Position numbers and translations under genes: made by a program. DNA of 64,000 nt from VXPQ01 sp965117025 (GTDB taxonomy: Bacteria > Bacteroidota > Rhodothermia > Rhodothermales > VXPQ01). The notes beneath the pieces were generated by a model, which had not been told where the DNA came from, made no database searches, and saw only the letters and a list, made by a program, of their open reading frames with translations. The stretch is from contig OZ220746.1 of NCBI GenBank assembly GCA_965117025.1, forward strand, positions 744,001 through 808,000, read 5' to 3'. Positions 1 through 9,937 of this stretch are shown here, one piece after another. Every line of letters starts with the position of its first letter. Position 1 is the first letter of the stretch.

Positions 1-1
1 C

Positions 2-1000
2 GCTACGATCATGGCCGTACTCCTTGCATCGTGCGCGTCCATGCGGGAAATGGATCGGGATTCAGATCAGGAATCGAATCGGAAAAGCCTGTATCGTTAC
101 AAATATACGCAGGTTCATATGGGGGTACAAGCCCGGATCGTTCTGTATGCGCCGGGCCGGGCGGCGGCGGAACGCGGGGCCGTGGCCGCCTTCGACCGGA
201 TCGCCGCCCTCGACGCAACCATGAGTGATTACCGCCGGGACAGCGAACTGATGCGCCTTGCGGAGCAGGGCGGCCTGGGGCCGGTTCCGGTAAGCGCCGA
301 TCTGTTCCATGTCCTGCGCAGAGCCGGGCAGTTCGCCCGCCTGTCCGGCGGCGCCTTCGACGTGACGGCGGGACCGCTGGTGCAACTCTGGCGCACCGCG
401 CGGAATACCGGCACGCTGCCCGCACCGGACTCCCTGCAAACCGCGCAGTCGCGCAGCGGCTATACTCTGCTCCGGCTCGATGCGGAAGATTCCACGGCCA
501 CGCTTGCAAGCAAGGACATGCGCCTCGACCTCGGCGGCATCGCCAAGGGATTCGCCGCGGACGAAGCGCTGGCGACTCTGAGAGCGCATGGCCTCCCGCA
601 CGCCATGATCGAATTCGGCGGGGACATTGTAACAGGCGATGCGCCGCCCCGCGAACACAACGCGTCGGACAGCCCTGAAAACAACGAAACAGGCTGGCGT
701 ATTACGGAGCCGCTCTCCGGCCGTATGTTCCACCTGACGAACGCCGCCATATCCACTTCCGGCGACACGGTGCAGTTCGTCGTAATCGACGGAACGCGGT
801 ACTCCCATGTCCTGGATCCGCGCACGGGCATCCCCCTGACCAACCGCATCGCGGTGACCGTCATCGCGCCGGAGGGCATCCTCTCGGACGGGCTGGCGAC
901 GATGCTGTCGGTGCTTGGCCCCGAGGAGGGCATGCCCCTCGTCGAACGTACCTGGCCGGATGTGCAGGTTTTCTTCGACGACGCGGGTGCAGAGAAATAA
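2..1000 (+). CDS. apbE: FAD:protein FMN transferase (ApbE family), 5' end cut by window edge
   Basis: ApbE enzymes transfer FMN from FAD onto a threonine of exported flavoproteins such as NqrB/RnfG, acting outside the cytoplasmic membrane. Family motifs are visible in order: a DATMSDYRRDSEL stretch near residue 70, the FAD-binding segment GGIAKGFAAD near 180, EFGGDI shortly after, and the C-terminal STSGDTVQFV and YSHVLDPRTG motifs. The N-terminus reads LLASC, a lipobox, but only seven residues precede the cysteine from the first ATG at 11. The frame is open to the window edge (A-T-I before that Met), so the real start and signal peptide probably lie upstream. It converges on the LVIVD gene; no flavoprotein substrate gene is visible in the window. 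Confidence 0.9.
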   Translation, partial: ATIMAVLLASCASMREMDRDSDQESNRKSLYRYKYTQVHMGVQARIVLYAPGRAAAERGAVAAFDRIAALDATMSDYRRDSELMRLAEQGGLGPVPVSADLFHVLRRAGQFARLSGGAFDVTAGPLVQLWRTARNTGTLPAPDSLQTAQSRSGYTLLRLDAEDSTATLASKDMRLDLGGIAKGFAADEALATLRAHGLPHAMIEFGGDIVTGDAPPREHNASDSPENNETGWRITEPLSGRMFHLTNAAISTSGDTVQFVVIDGTRYSHVLDPRTGIPLTNRIAVTVIAPEGILSDGLATMLSVLGPEEGMPLVERTWPDVQVFFDDAGAEK

Positions 1001-1024
1001 CTTCCCTGCACCCGGCACGCGCCA

Positions 1025-1085
1025 GGGCCTGTTACCACTATGCAGCGGCGCTCTGCGGCGCCTGGCCTGGCAGGAAAACAGGCCC
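1025..1085. terminator. Convergent inverted repeat, possible bidirectional terminator
   Basis: GGGCCTGTT at 1025-1033 is mirrored by AACAGGCCC at 1077-1085, between the converging apbE and LVIVD genes. The loop is long (43 nt) and itself GC-rich with partial complementarity, and there is no clear T-run, so termination activity is only inferred from position. Confidence 0.35.
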
Positions 1086-3139
1086 TAGTTCATCGTCGCG
1101 AGATCCCGCACGGTATTCGCCAGCATATGCACCTTCGCCGTATTTCCCGCAGCGGTCGCCTCATCATCGAGCGCGTCGGACAACAGCGTTAACGCCTCCT
1201 GCCGGGCCGCACCCGATGCATTCTCGGCAGCGGCGAGTTCCTCCCGCAACGACGCGATCCGGTCCGCAGACAGTTCTCCCGAGCGCTCAATCTGATCCAC
1301 GTAGGCGTGCGCCAGCACAAAGGTGGCAGGCCATACGAATGCGGGCTGCATCTGCGCATTGAGATAATCGAGCTTGACCGTCCCGGCGGCAGCGATCTCG
1401 TTTTCCGAAAGATATTCGCTCGGCGTCAGTTCGAAGATGTCGAGCCCGCGCGCGATTTCCGAGCTGACGAGCGCGCCGTTGTACCAGTACACCGACCAGC
1501 TCCCGCCCATCACCATGCGATCCGGGTTGACGGGCCCCCGGTCATGGTACGCGATCTCTACAGGGTTCGAAGGATCCGTCCAGTCGAAAATGGAAATGCC
1601 CCCCTGGTACCAGGATTGCACCATGATATCGCGCCCCGGAATCGGGATCAGCGAACCGTTGTGCGCTACGCAGTTCTCCTCAGGCGTCTGCGCTTCCGGA
1701 ATCTTGTAATAACTCTTGAACTGCATCTTGCCGTCTTCGAGGGTGAAAATCGCGTTGGCCCCCCATTCCATGGGATCGTTGGCGCGGCACTTCGGCGCAC
1801 CGCCCCCGCCCCACTCGTCCGTGAAGAGAATGCTGGTGCCGTCGTTGTTAAACGTTGCCGAGTGCCAGTAGGCGAAATTCGAATCGGCCACCGCATCGAT
1901 GCGCTTCGGATTCACGGGGTCCGAGATGTCAAGCAGAAGCCCGTAGCCTTCGCAGGCGCCGCCGGCCAGGCCGAGTTCCGGATACAGCGTGATGTCATGG
2001 CACTGCGTAGGCCCAGGTCCGGGGCCCTCCTCTTCCTCCTGATCGAGGGGAACGCCGAACCGTTCCGATAGAATCTCGGAAAGATTCTCGCGAAGCAACG
2101 TGCTGTCGGCTGCCGTAGGCGATCCGGTTCCCTCCCGTTCTTGCACGATCTCCGAAAGCAGCATGCCGACAAACTGCGGGGGCAGCACTTGCGGATTGCC
2201 AAACATCTCGACAATGAAAGCGCCCTCTGCCCGCGCCTTCTCGACGGCGGCAATGTCGTCCGGCGCCAAACCATGTCCCGGAGGCGCTATGAGCCCCTCG
2301 AAAAGGCGAGGCGAGCTCACGATCGCGGCTTGTTCGGGATGAGCAAGAGGCACCTGGATTACCTCGATCCGGAACAACGCCGTATTCGGATCTTCTCCCG
2401 GCGGAGCGCCGGAACAACCGGCAAGTTCCTCTTCAGGACGCACCGGGGCGGACCCCGATACATAGACATACACATTCTCATCGTCATCCGGGTCTTTCAG
2501 CAACGAATGCGTGTGGGAACCGCGGCACGTCTGCACATTGGTGATGTAGTCGGGACTTTCGATATCGCTGATATCGAAGATGCGGATTCCGCGCAGGCGA
2601 TCCGGACTCACCGTTTCCTCCACGCCTTCGGTCCCGCAATCGAGCCGGCCGCCCAGCCCTTCGCCCGAGACGAAAAGCAGGTTTTCATACACCGACACGT
2701 CACTCTGCGACGCAGGACACAGATAGTCGATCACGAGGTCGGGTTCGCGGGGATTCGAGATATCCCATACCTGCATGCCGTTATAGTTGCCCTGAATGGC
2801 GTAGTCGCCGGTGAAGGCCAGATCGGAGTTGGTAACCCCGATGAAGTCTTCCGGGGAGGGCGTCGATGAGAGCACCTGCAGATTCCATATCGCTTCCTGG
2901 GCATCGAACAATCCTGCTTCAAGCCCGACACGGGAGTCGGCGTATTGGATGGGCTCCGCAGACCTTTCAGGCTCAGCCTGTGCGGAAGGGGCAGGCTCTC
3001 CGGGATCGGCCACGGTCATCGCGGGATTGTGGGCGCACGCGGAGAGTCCGCCAAGCAGGCCCGCACAAAGAATAACCAACCAGAAACGCTGGGTGGCTGT
3101 CCAGGTAAGGGGAAGGTGAAGAAGCGCTTTGGTTTTCAT
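1085..3139 (-). CDS. LVIVD-repeat lipoprotein
   Basis: A probable secreted beta-propeller-like lipoprotein of 684 residues. The start at 3139 is preferred over the longer frame to 3196, because MKTKALLHLPL leads into a hydrophobic stretch and a GLSAC lipobox, and because the longer version runs against the neighbouring gene. LVIVD-type blocks are seen, with phrases such as WDISNPREPDLVIDYL, FDISDIESPDYI and LLDISDPVNPKRI, plus conserved HSH/HSAT histidine patches and HNG. These repeats are known from surface proteins of Bacteroidota and some archaea; biochemical function is not established. It lies 53 bp downstream of the DUF305 gene on the same strand, a common pairing, so the two are probably co-transcribed. 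Confidence 0.8.
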   Translation of the reverse strand: MKTKALLHLPLTWTATQRFWLVILCAGLLGGLSACAHNPAMTVADPGEPAPSAQAEPERSAEPIQYADSRVGLEAGLFDAQEAIWNLQVLSSTPSPEDFIGVTNSDLAFTGDYAIQGNYNGMQVWDISNPREPDLVIDYLCPASQSDVSVYENLLFVSGEGLGGRLDCGTEGVEETVSPDRLRGIRIFDISDIESPDYITNVQTCRGSHTHSLLKDPDDDENVYVYVSGSAPVRPEEELAGCSGAPPGEDPNTALFRIEVIQVPLAHPEQAAIVSSPRLFEGLIAPPGHGLAPDDIAAVEKARAEGAFIVEMFGNPQVLPPQFVGMLLSEIVQEREGTGSPTAADSTLLRENLSEILSERFGVPLDQEEEEGPGPGPTQCHDITLYPELGLAGGACEGYGLLLDISDPVNPKRIDAVADSNFAYWHSATFNNDGTSILFTDEWGGGGAPKCRANDPMEWGANAIFTLEDGKMQFKSYYKIPEAQTPEENCVAHNGSLIPIPGRDIMVQSWYQGGISIFDWTDPSNPVEIAYHDRGPVNPDRMVMGGSWSVYWYNGALVSSEIARGLDIFELTPSEYLSENEIAAAGTVKLDYLNAQMQPAFVWPATFVLAHAYVDQIERSGELSADRIASLREELAAAENASGAARQEALTLLSDALDDEATAAGNTAKVHMLANTVRDLATMN

Positions 3140-3192
3140 AGCCCATTTTGGGGTTGAAGGAAGGAAAATTCGAACGGACAGATGTCCAGGGA

Positions 3193-3885
3193 TCAACTGT
3201 CCTCGCCGGCGTCGGGTAACTGGTCAAGCATGAGTTCCATGCGGGCGATCTCGGTAACCTGGTCTACGTGAATGCCCGAAGCAAGCTTAAAGGCCGCTTC
3301 GTCCAGCGCAGCCCCGTCCGTACTGAAAAGCTCGTCCACCATATAAACCGCCCCGGCGTGGTGCTGGATCATGTAGGTGAGAAAGAGCCGGTCGAAATCC
3401 AGACCCTGGGCCGCCTCGAGTTCCTGCAGTTGCTCCTGTGAGAGCATGCCGGGCATATGCATGTGCATGGCGTGATCGCCGGCGCCGTGTATCATCAGGT
3501 TTATTCCCGTGATGTGGACTTCCGGCACCGGCTGACCGCGTTCGCGGAGCCATTGCTGCATGAGAGCGATTTCGTCCTGCTGCGCATTGATGATACGGGC
3601 GGCCAGCGTCCGTACCTGCGAGCTCGCGCCATTGGAAGGCGCCAGTTCCGACATGACAAGGGCCTGCGCGTGGTGCGCGATCATGCCCGTCATAAAGTCG
3701 GTATCGGCCTGGGTGAATTTGGTGAGCGCGCTATCCTGACGCGCCCAGTAAAGCGCCTCCAGGTCGGCGGTCGAGGGCCGGTTGGCCTGCTCCTCGGCCT
3801 GCTCCGTTACCAGACTGCCCGTGCTGCCGCAGGCCGCCGTGGTAAGCATAATCAGCAGGACCGCGATCCGATCAGGGTGCTTCAT
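3193..3885 (-). CDS. DUF305 lipoprotein
   Basis: A 230-residue lipoprotein; MKHPDRIAVLLIMLTTAAC gives a signal sequence and lipobox, so the start at 3885 is chosen over 3924. Two four-helix-type DUF305 motifs are present: FMTGMIAHHAQALVMSEL near residue 70 and FLTYMIQHHAGAVYMVDEL near 175, each with the diagnostic paired histidines and downstream acidic residue. DUF305 proteins are ferritin-like in fold and are often linked to metal or copper handling, but the ligand is unproven. A methionine- and histidine-rich loop (DHAMHMHMPGM) between the two halves would fit soft-metal binding; this is inference. It precedes the LVIVD gene. Confidence 0.85.
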   Translation of the reverse strand: MKHPDRIAVLLIMLTTAACGSTGSLVTEQAEEQANRPSTADLEALYWARQDSALTKFTQADTDFMTGMIAHHAQALVMSELAPSNGASSQVRTLAARIINAQQDEIALMQQWLRERGQPVPEVHITGINLMIHGAGDHAMHMHMPGMLSQEQLQELEAAQGLDFDRLFLTYMIQHHAGAVYMVDELFSTDGAALDEAAFKLASGIHVDQVTEIARMELMLDQLPDAGEDS

Positions 3886-4064
3886 GCCTTTTGTTTGCCT
3901 GTGAAACAAGCCGGGAATACCCATATACGGAATACGGGTACATTACAAATACGTTACAAAAAACTTAAAGATATGCAATTCATAGCATGCTATTCGGGCA
4001 ATCCCGGCGTGCCCCGCAGCAGATCCTTGGGCTCAGAACCTCGCACATTCCGGAACCATAGCGC

Positions 4065-5504
4065 CTATTGCGCCGCGCGCCTTTTTTCGTCCAGCAATTG
4101 CTTCAGGCGGGCCAGGGTTTCGGCGTGCTCCGGATTGTCGGCCAGATTGTCGTATTCCTGCGGGTCTTCCTGGTAATCGTACAACTCCACGCCGGACTGT
4201 CCCTGATTCCATTCGGTGTACCGGAAACGCGGGGTCCGGATGGTGTGCCCAAGGATCGGCTCGTTGGGCATTTCGGGACGGGTCCAGCGAGCGCGGCTCC
4301 AGGCCACCGTCAGCGCGGCCTGCCTGCCGGGATGGGCAGGATCTTCAAGGATCGGTTTCATACTCTGACCGGCCAGATGCCCCGGCAGCGGCAGACCGCT
4401 CAACTCTACCAGCGTCGGATACAGATCGACCAGTTCCGTGAGCGCCTCGGTGGCGGCGCCGGCGTGTCGGCGCTCCGGAGTAGCCACGATCAGCGGGACC
4501 CGGACGGATCCTTCAAACAGATCTCCCTTCTGCCAGAGGCCGTGATGACCCAGATGGTACCCGTGATCGGACACGAACACGACGATGGTATTATCGGCCA
4601 TGTCCAGACGCTCAAGGGCGTCGAGCAAGCGGCCCACCTGCGCATCCATAAAAGAGATCGACGCATAATAGGCCTGGATGATTTCCCGGCGCTGCTCCAC
4701 CGTCAGTTCGCGTTGTCTGGGCCGGTCGGCCAGCGCGGCCACCGGAATGTCGTCGCGGTCTCCGGGCTCTTCCATCACCGGATGGATATCCTCAAGGGAA
4801 TACTTTTCGAAGTAGGAACGAGGCGCTACGTACGGCGTGTGCGGGCGATAAAAACCCACGGCCAGAAAAATCGGCTGGCCCGTTTGTGCTGCGTGATGCT
4901 CCTCAAGCAACGCGATGGCGGCGCTGGCCCCGAGGGCGTCGGTGTGTTCCCCCTCGTCGTCCTCAAGACTCAACCAACTCATAGTACCCCCGAACTGACC
5001 CGGGATCAGGGTATGAATCCGGTCGTGCACCTCCCGGTCGATCCCGCGCGGGTTGACGACGTGGTCCCAGGAGAGCGAATCGTCCAGGCCGTCGGTACCG
5101 ATTCCGAGGGGCACGTTATAATGAAATAGCTTGCCGACCCGTGCGACATAGTACCCGTGCTGCCGGAACCATTGGGGCAGCGTTGCAACCTCGGGAATAT
5201 GCACGCGAAAGGTATCCTGGTTCGTGAGCACGCCGGTTTGCTCGGGGTATAATCCGGTCAGGAAACTTACGCGGCTGGGATTGCAGACCGGATACTGGGA
5301 GTACGCACGGTTGAAACGCATCCCCTGTGCGGCGAGGCGGTCGATGTGAGGGCTCCGGACCAAGTCATGGCCGTACGCGCCCAGATCGTTGTTGAGATCG
5401 TCTACGGCGATGAACAGGACATTGGGGCGCTCGACAGACTGATCGCATGCCCCAAGAAACAGGCAGGCCAGGCCTATGAAAAACGCAAAGGACCGAAAAC
5501 GCAT
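4065..5504 (-). CDS. Sulfatase, iduronate-2-sulfatase-like lipoprotein
   Basis: A type I sulfatase hydrolysing sulfate esters, probably on a sulfated polysaccharide, at the cell surface. The start at 5504 is supported by AGGAGG six bases upstream; the alternative ATG at 5534 lacks one. Residues 1-20 form a signal with FLGAC lipobox. The metal ligands VDD (35-36) and the formylglycine cysteine C74 in PVCNPSRVSFLTG (C-x-P-S-R) are intact, so it needs a formylglycine-generating enzyme encoded elsewhere. DHGYHLGHHGLWQKGDLFE is the typical metal/sulfate site of this class. The 479-residue length is normal. No sulfatase-maturing or polysaccharide-utilisation genes adjoin it, so substrate is unknown. 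Confidence 0.9.
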   Translation of the reverse strand: MRFRSFAFFIGLACLFLGACDQSVERPNVLFIAVDDLNNDLGAYGHDLVRSPHIDRLAAQGMRFNRAYSQYPVCNPSRVSFLTGLYPEQTGVLTNQDTFRVHIPEVATLPQWFRQHGYYVARVGKLFHYNVPLGIGTDGLDDSLSWDHVVNPRGIDREVHDRIHTLIPGQFGGTMSWLSLEDDEGEHTDALGASAAIALLEEHHAAQTGQPIFLAVGFYRPHTPYVAPRSYFEKYSLEDIHPVMEEPGDRDDIPVAALADRPRQRELTVEQRREIIQAYYASISFMDAQVGRLLDALERLDMADNTIVVFVSDHGYHLGHHGLWQKGDLFEGSVRVPLIVATPERRHAGAATEALTELVDLYPTLVELSGLPLPGHLAGQSMKPILEDPAHPGRQAALTVAWSRARWTRPEMPNEPILGHTIRTPRFRYTEWNQGQSGVELYDYQEDPQEYDNLADNPEHAETLARLKQLLDEKRRAAQ

Positions 5505-5547
5505 AAGAAACCTCCTGGATGAAATACCATGCAAAATAGCACGCCCA

Positions 5548-8064
5548 CTATTGTTGTGGGGGTAAAAGCTCCAGCAGATGCTCAGGGGAGGCCAGCTCTT
5601 CTCCAGGAGAAATTTTCACCAGAAACCCCTCGGCCCAGCGGGCAGCCATGTCCCGGTAATGACGATCCAGCGGATTGCCGGATTGGCCGGTGGGGAGAAA
5701 AAAGTACCCGCGCGGCGCGTGCGGCGCCATCCGGGCCACGAAGCGCTGGGAGACGCCGGCTTCCCCGATCCAGGGAATGCTCCACGATGTGGAGTCGAGC
5801 GGAGACCAACTCGAGCGGTCGGCGGCCCGCAGCGTGTAGGGACCGCCGCGGGCGGGATACGGGCCGACATGAAACGAGAAAAGCCGGTCGAGCATCGCTA
5901 CGTTTCCCAGCGGATGGGCCGAGTGCTCGAAGCGCGCCTCCCCCCAGCGGACCTCCGCAAGGCCTGCCGCCGTACGGGCCGCTTCTTCCTCCCAGTGTGC
6001 AAGGGTTTCGATTTCGGGCGTACGCACGTCGTCGGCCCAGAGCGCCAACTGGGTGCCCGGGACATCGCCTTCTTCAAGCATCTGCACAAAAGCGAATGCC
6101 GGAAAAGCAGCGTCCTCTCCGAGTTCGTCCGCCGCGATCAGGGCGCGGAGGCGGTAGAGCCACGCGAAGAACGGAGCGGGACCGAGCGACCGGGGCTCGA
6201 TGGCGAGGTCCCAGTCTTCAAGTACGGCGGCAAGCTCCTCCGCGCCGATACGGCGAGCGGCGTCCACAGCCCGCTGCCGGGTAAGTTCTGACCACAGGCT
6301 CCGCGAATCCAGTTGCAGGCTGCGCATGTCGTTCACGGTCCATTCCGAAGCATGTGAAAGCACATCATGAATGCGCCTCGCCCGGAACGGGGGGATATAT
6401 TCCTGTCCGATTTGTCCGAACACGGCCCAACTCTGAAGGTTGTTGGCGGTGATGAGATAATCGGAAGGCGGATCGATCCATGCAGGCATCGAATCCTCAT
6501 CCCGGAGCTCTGTCCAGCCCTGCGGCCACGTTTCAGGAGACAAAACGGTTGCCCCGACCGTGCCGGCGGGACGCAGCGGAAGCGAACCTATCAGGCGATA
6601 CCCCAATCTTCCCGATATGGAAGAATAAATGAGGTTCATGTGCGGCTGACTGAAGCCGCGCGCTGCCACATCCATCTCTTCCACCGTACGGGCATGATTC
6701 ATATTCACGAGCGTCCGGAAAGGGCCCCGCTCCAGAAACCCGGTCCAGAGCATGGACAGGTCAAGCCCGCCCGCAGGAATCACGTCGGTAATAATCGGTC
6801 CGCGCACGGTGCGGCGGACATTCCATTCCACGGGCTGCTCCCGCCCGCGTACCCCGATACGTTCGCGCCGGACCTCGAGGGGACGCCAGACAGAACCATC
6901 GAGATAGCTGCTGCCGTCCCCGCTGATGGTTTCGGCAATGAAGTCGGCGCCGTCAATGGATGCATTGGTGAACCCCCACGCCATGTGCCGGGAAAGACCT
7001 ATGACCACGCTATGAGCTCCCGGAATCGAGAAACCGGCCACATGATGATCGGAATCTTCCACGGAGATCGCATTCAGATACCATGTCGAGGGAGCCCGCA
7101 GGTTAAGATGGGTATCGTTGGCAAGCAGCGCATACCCGTCCGCGGTTCGGGAAGGGCCGATCGCCCACGAGTTGGACGCTGGTAAACCGAGCCCTGCAAG
7201 CAGGCCCAGAGGATCGAGCGGCTTGCGAGGGGTCGCCGCGGTTTTCGCAAGGCGGGTTCGATACACATCGGGCAAGACCGCTTCGCCATCCTGCGCCGAT
7301 GCTTTGGACCCTGTCCCGTCTTCTGACATTCCCGGTTCTCCGGGACGATCCTGCAGAATCGTGGGACCCCAGTCAGGATAACGCGGCATCAGGGCGGGAT
7401 GGTGCGTTTCGGGAAGACGGGCGAGCGCCTCGATACGATCCAGTTCCCCCTGCCATTTCGACAAATCGAACGTCATGCTCCGGGAGATGGAAAGCGAAGC
7501 CTGCGGGGTCCACGGTTGGGGTTCGATACCCAGAATCACGAACTCCGGAGGCCATGGGCCGCGCCAGCTTGCCAGCCGCGCGTTCACTCCCTCCGCATAA
7601 GCCCGGAGGGTGTCGAGCATGGACTCCGGCAGCGTGGTCATCTCCCGCGCCGCTGCTCCCCAAAAATCCAGGGTCCGGAGCAACTTGTCGGCCCCGATGG
7701 CGGGTTCACCGAACAGTTCCGCAAGACGTCCCTGCGCCACCCGTTGATACATTTCGAGTTGCCACAAGCGCTCGGAGGCATGCAAAAAGCCCTGCGCCCG
7801 TATGGCGTCGAGTTCGTTCCGGGCCCGGATGCGGGGAATGGCCCATTCGTCGAAGGCAATGGTTACCGGGGCGGACAGGCCGGGTACCTCCACGGCGCCC
7901 GACCGGGGCTGGATCGATTTCCCCAGATACAAGCGCGCTCCGACAACCGTTACGCCAAGCAGGAACAGCACGCAAACCAGCGCCCATACCACGATGCGGC
8001 CGATCGCCTTGCGCGGGCGAACCGGCCCGGAAGAATCCGGCGTAGCAGGTTGTTGCGGGTTCAT
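5548..8064 (-). CDS. Penicillin acylase family protein (Ntn hydrolase)
   Basis: A membrane-anchored or periplasmic N-terminal-nucleophile amidase of 838 residues. Residues 22-45 are one hydrophobic segment without a clear cleavage site. The alpha-chain features (ARNELDAIRAQGFLHASERLWQLEMYQR) are followed by a spacer and the autoproteolytic site, with nucleophile Ser297 in PASNSWAIGPSR, then NDTHLNLRAPSTWY. Family members cleave amide bonds of beta-lactams, acyl-homoserine lactones or other acylated amines; the substrate cannot be told here. It starts 57 bp after the CRTAC1 gene stop on the same strand and is the last gene of that run. Confidence 0.88.
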   Translation of the reverse strand: MNPQQPATPDSSGPVRPRKAIGRIVVWALVCVLFLLGVTVVGARLYLGKSIQPRSGAVEVPGLSAPVTIAFDEWAIPRIRARNELDAIRAQGFLHASERLWQLEMYQRVAQGRLAELFGEPAIGADKLLRTLDFWGAAAREMTTLPESMLDTLRAYAEGVNARLASWRGPWPPEFVILGIEPQPWTPQASLSISRSMTFDLSKWQGELDRIEALARLPETHHPALMPRYPDWGPTILQDRPGEPGMSEDGTGSKASAQDGEAVLPDVYRTRLAKTAATPRKPLDPLGLLAGLGLPASNSWAIGPSRTADGYALLANDTHLNLRAPSTWYLNAISVEDSDHHVAGFSIPGAHSVVIGLSRHMAWGFTNASIDGADFIAETISGDGSSYLDGSVWRPLEVRRERIGVRGREQPVEWNVRRTVRGPIITDVIPAGGLDLSMLWTGFLERGPFRTLVNMNHARTVEEMDVAARGFSQPHMNLIYSSISGRLGYRLIGSLPLRPAGTVGATVLSPETWPQGWTELRDEDSMPAWIDPPSDYLITANNLQSWAVFGQIGQEYIPPFRARRIHDVLSHASEWTVNDMRSLQLDSRSLWSELTRQRAVDAARRIGAEELAAVLEDWDLAIEPRSLGPAPFFAWLYRLRALIAADELGEDAAFPAFAFVQMLEEGDVPGTQLALWADDVRTPEIETLAHWEEEAARTAAGLAEVRWGEARFEHSAHPLGNVAMLDRLFSFHVGPYPARGGPYTLRAADRSSWSPLDSTSWSIPWIGEAGVSQRFVARMAPHAPRGYFFLPTGQSGNPLDRHYRDMAARWAEGFLVKISPGEELASPEHLLELLPPQQ

Positions 8065-8121
8065 GGCACGGAATCTATGCGCCTCGCCGGTTCGGAGGGC
8101 TTACAAGAGAGCAACCTCTGC

Positions 8122-9927
8122 TCACCACGCAGTCAGCCGGGCGGCGCCTTCCACAACCCGGTACTGCCGGTTGCCCTCGACATCAGCGAAGCGATCCACC
8201 ACCCCGCTGGGCCACCGGACAACAAGGCTGTCGGCAGCGGGGCGTTCTCCCAGTCCGAACGTAACCGGCAATTCGTTCTGGGACAGGTAGCTGGATCCGG
8301 TACGGACACGGCGCTCCATTCGGAGGTCGCCAAGCACCACTTCCACGGAAGACGAAAGGCCTTCACGGTTGCTGGCGCTTCCCTCCAGCATCACGCGAAG
8401 AAACACGGGATTCTCGTTGGCGGCATCGGCTCCGTTCTCCAGCAAATTATTCCGCCACAGGTGAGCCCCACCCCCGTTTTCGATCATCAGGACATCGATG
8501 TCGCCGTCGCGGTCGTAATCCGCAGCGGCCGCCCCCCGCGCCACGAATTCCTCAGCAAACACCCCGCCCAGCGCGGGAGCTGCATCCTCGAAGGTGCCGT
8601 TCCCCCGGTTCAGAAAAAGATGCGGCTTCTCTTCGTAACCGACATTGTCCTGTACCGTCTCGATTTCCGGCTGTACGTGCCCGTTCGCCGCAAACAGGTC
8701 GAGGTCCGTATCGAGATCGAAATCCGCAAGAAAAAGAGCAAAAGTGAGCGTCATCAGCGAAGGGCGCCCGATCTGCGAAAGCGCGGCCCGGTCGATGAAC
8801 AGTCCGTCATGCAGGTGCCGGTACACCCCGATCATCTCCGACGAAAAATTACCTACGAACACGGATGCCTGTCCCGTGCTGTCCACCACGCCGGCATCCA
8901 CGCCCATCCCGGCGCGCGCTTTCCCATTCTCGTCATAGGCGACGCCGCTCAGCGCCCCCCTCTCGGAAAACGTACCGTCCCCGTTGTTTACATACAGATA
9001 GTCCGGCTGCGTATCGTTCGCCACCATCAGGTCGGGCCAGCCGTCCCGGTTGAAATCCAGTTCCGCCACGCCCAGCGTCTTGCCCGCCGCCGGCAGAAAA
9101 CCCGCAGCAGTGGTTTCGTCCGCAAACCCGCCGTCCCCGTGGTTGCGATAGAAGCGTCCCGGTACGCCCTCATAGGTTTCCGGAGTGCAATATCCCTTGG
9201 TCACCCCGTCGAGCGAGCAATAAATGTCCGTTTCCGGAGACCATGCCACATAATTTCCCACGTACAGGTCGAGATCCCCGTCCCGGTCCGCATCGAAGAA
9301 AATGGGGGATGAACTCCACACGGCCTCGCCGGCCACGCCGGCTTCACGGCCCACCTCGACAAAAACCCCGCCCTCGTTGCGGAAAAGAAGGTTTTCGGCC
9401 AGTGCAGAGAGGTAGATGTCGAGGTCTCCGTCCCCATCGTAGTCCGCACCAGCGATACCGAGCCCGTATGCCTCGCGCACGCCGTCAAACCCTGCCAATC
9501 CCACCGCGTCCGTTACCTCCGAGAAGGTCCCATCGCCGAGATTCCGGTAAAGCCGGAGAGGAAGCACCTCCTGTTGCGCCTCGCTGCCCATCGTGGAACC
9601 TCCCGAACCGGACCAGCTCCCCCCGCCCGCCAGCGCAATATCCTGCCAACCGTCCCCGTCGTAGTCGAAAAAGGCGGCGCCCGATCCCATAGACTCGGGA
9701 AACCAGATCTGTCCGAACGCGCCTGTCTCGTGGCGAAAGCCGGAGAGGCCCGCAGCCTCCGTTACATTCTCAAACGAGAGCCGGTCCGAAAAAGCGCGCT
9801 CCGGGGCTTCCTCCGTCTCTGCCGGCGATCCGCCGCAGGCCGATAAAATACCCGCAAGCAGCACCGCGACCAGTGCGGCGCCTGGGGATAGGGAAAAAGC
9901 GGCGGCGGAGACGCCCGGGTCCTTCAT
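8122..9927 (-). CDS. CRTAC1-type FG-GAP/VCBS repeat lipoprotein with ASPIC/UnbV domain
   Basis: An exported beta-propeller protein of 601 residues. The start at 9927 is chosen because MKDPGVSAAAFS leads into a hydrophobic stretch with SAC lipobox; the open frame upstream lies inside the preceding gene. Calcium-binding FG-GAP loops of the form DYDGDGWQD, DYDGDGDLD, DADRDGDLD, DFDLDTDLD and DYDRDGDID recur through the protein. The C-terminal 70 residues (RRVRTGSSYLSQNELPVTFGLG, then LVVRWPSGVVD) match the ASPIC/UnbV domain. It follows the multihaem-TPR gene by 10 bp, so the two are very likely translated from one message. Function is unknown; the family is common in Rhodothermota and Planctomycetota. 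Confidence 0.88.
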   Translation of the reverse strand: MKDPGVSAAAFSLSPGAALVAVLLAGILSACGGSPAETEEAPERAFSDRLSFENVTEAAGLSGFRHETGAFGQIWFPESMGSGAAFFDYDGDGWQDIALAGGGSWSGSGGSTMGSEAQQEVLPLRLYRNLGDGTFSEVTDAVGLAGFDGVREAYGLGIAGADYDGDGDLDIYLSALAENLLFRNEGGVFVEVGREAGVAGEAVWSSSPIFFDADRDGDLDLYVGNYVAWSPETDIYCSLDGVTKGYCTPETYEGVPGRFYRNHGDGGFADETTAAGFLPAAGKTLGVAELDFNRDGWPDLMVANDTQPDYLYVNNGDGTFSERGALSGVAYDENGKARAGMGVDAGVVDSTGQASVFVGNFSSEMIGVYRHLHDGLFIDRAALSQIGRPSLMTLTFALFLADFDLDTDLDLFAANGHVQPEIETVQDNVGYEEKPHLFLNRGNGTFEDAAPALGGVFAEEFVARGAAAADYDRDGDIDVLMIENGGGAHLWRNNLLENGADAANENPVFLRVMLEGSASNREGLSSSVEVVLGDLRMERRVRTGSSYLSQNELPVTFGLGERPAADSLVVRWPSGVVDRFADVEGNRQYRVVEGAARLTAW

Positions 9928-9937
9928 CGGTCGTTCC

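Noticed and set aside
62..1018. 318-codon minus-strand frame opposite apbE
   Set aside because: Shadow of a well-supported ApbE gene in GC-rich DNA.
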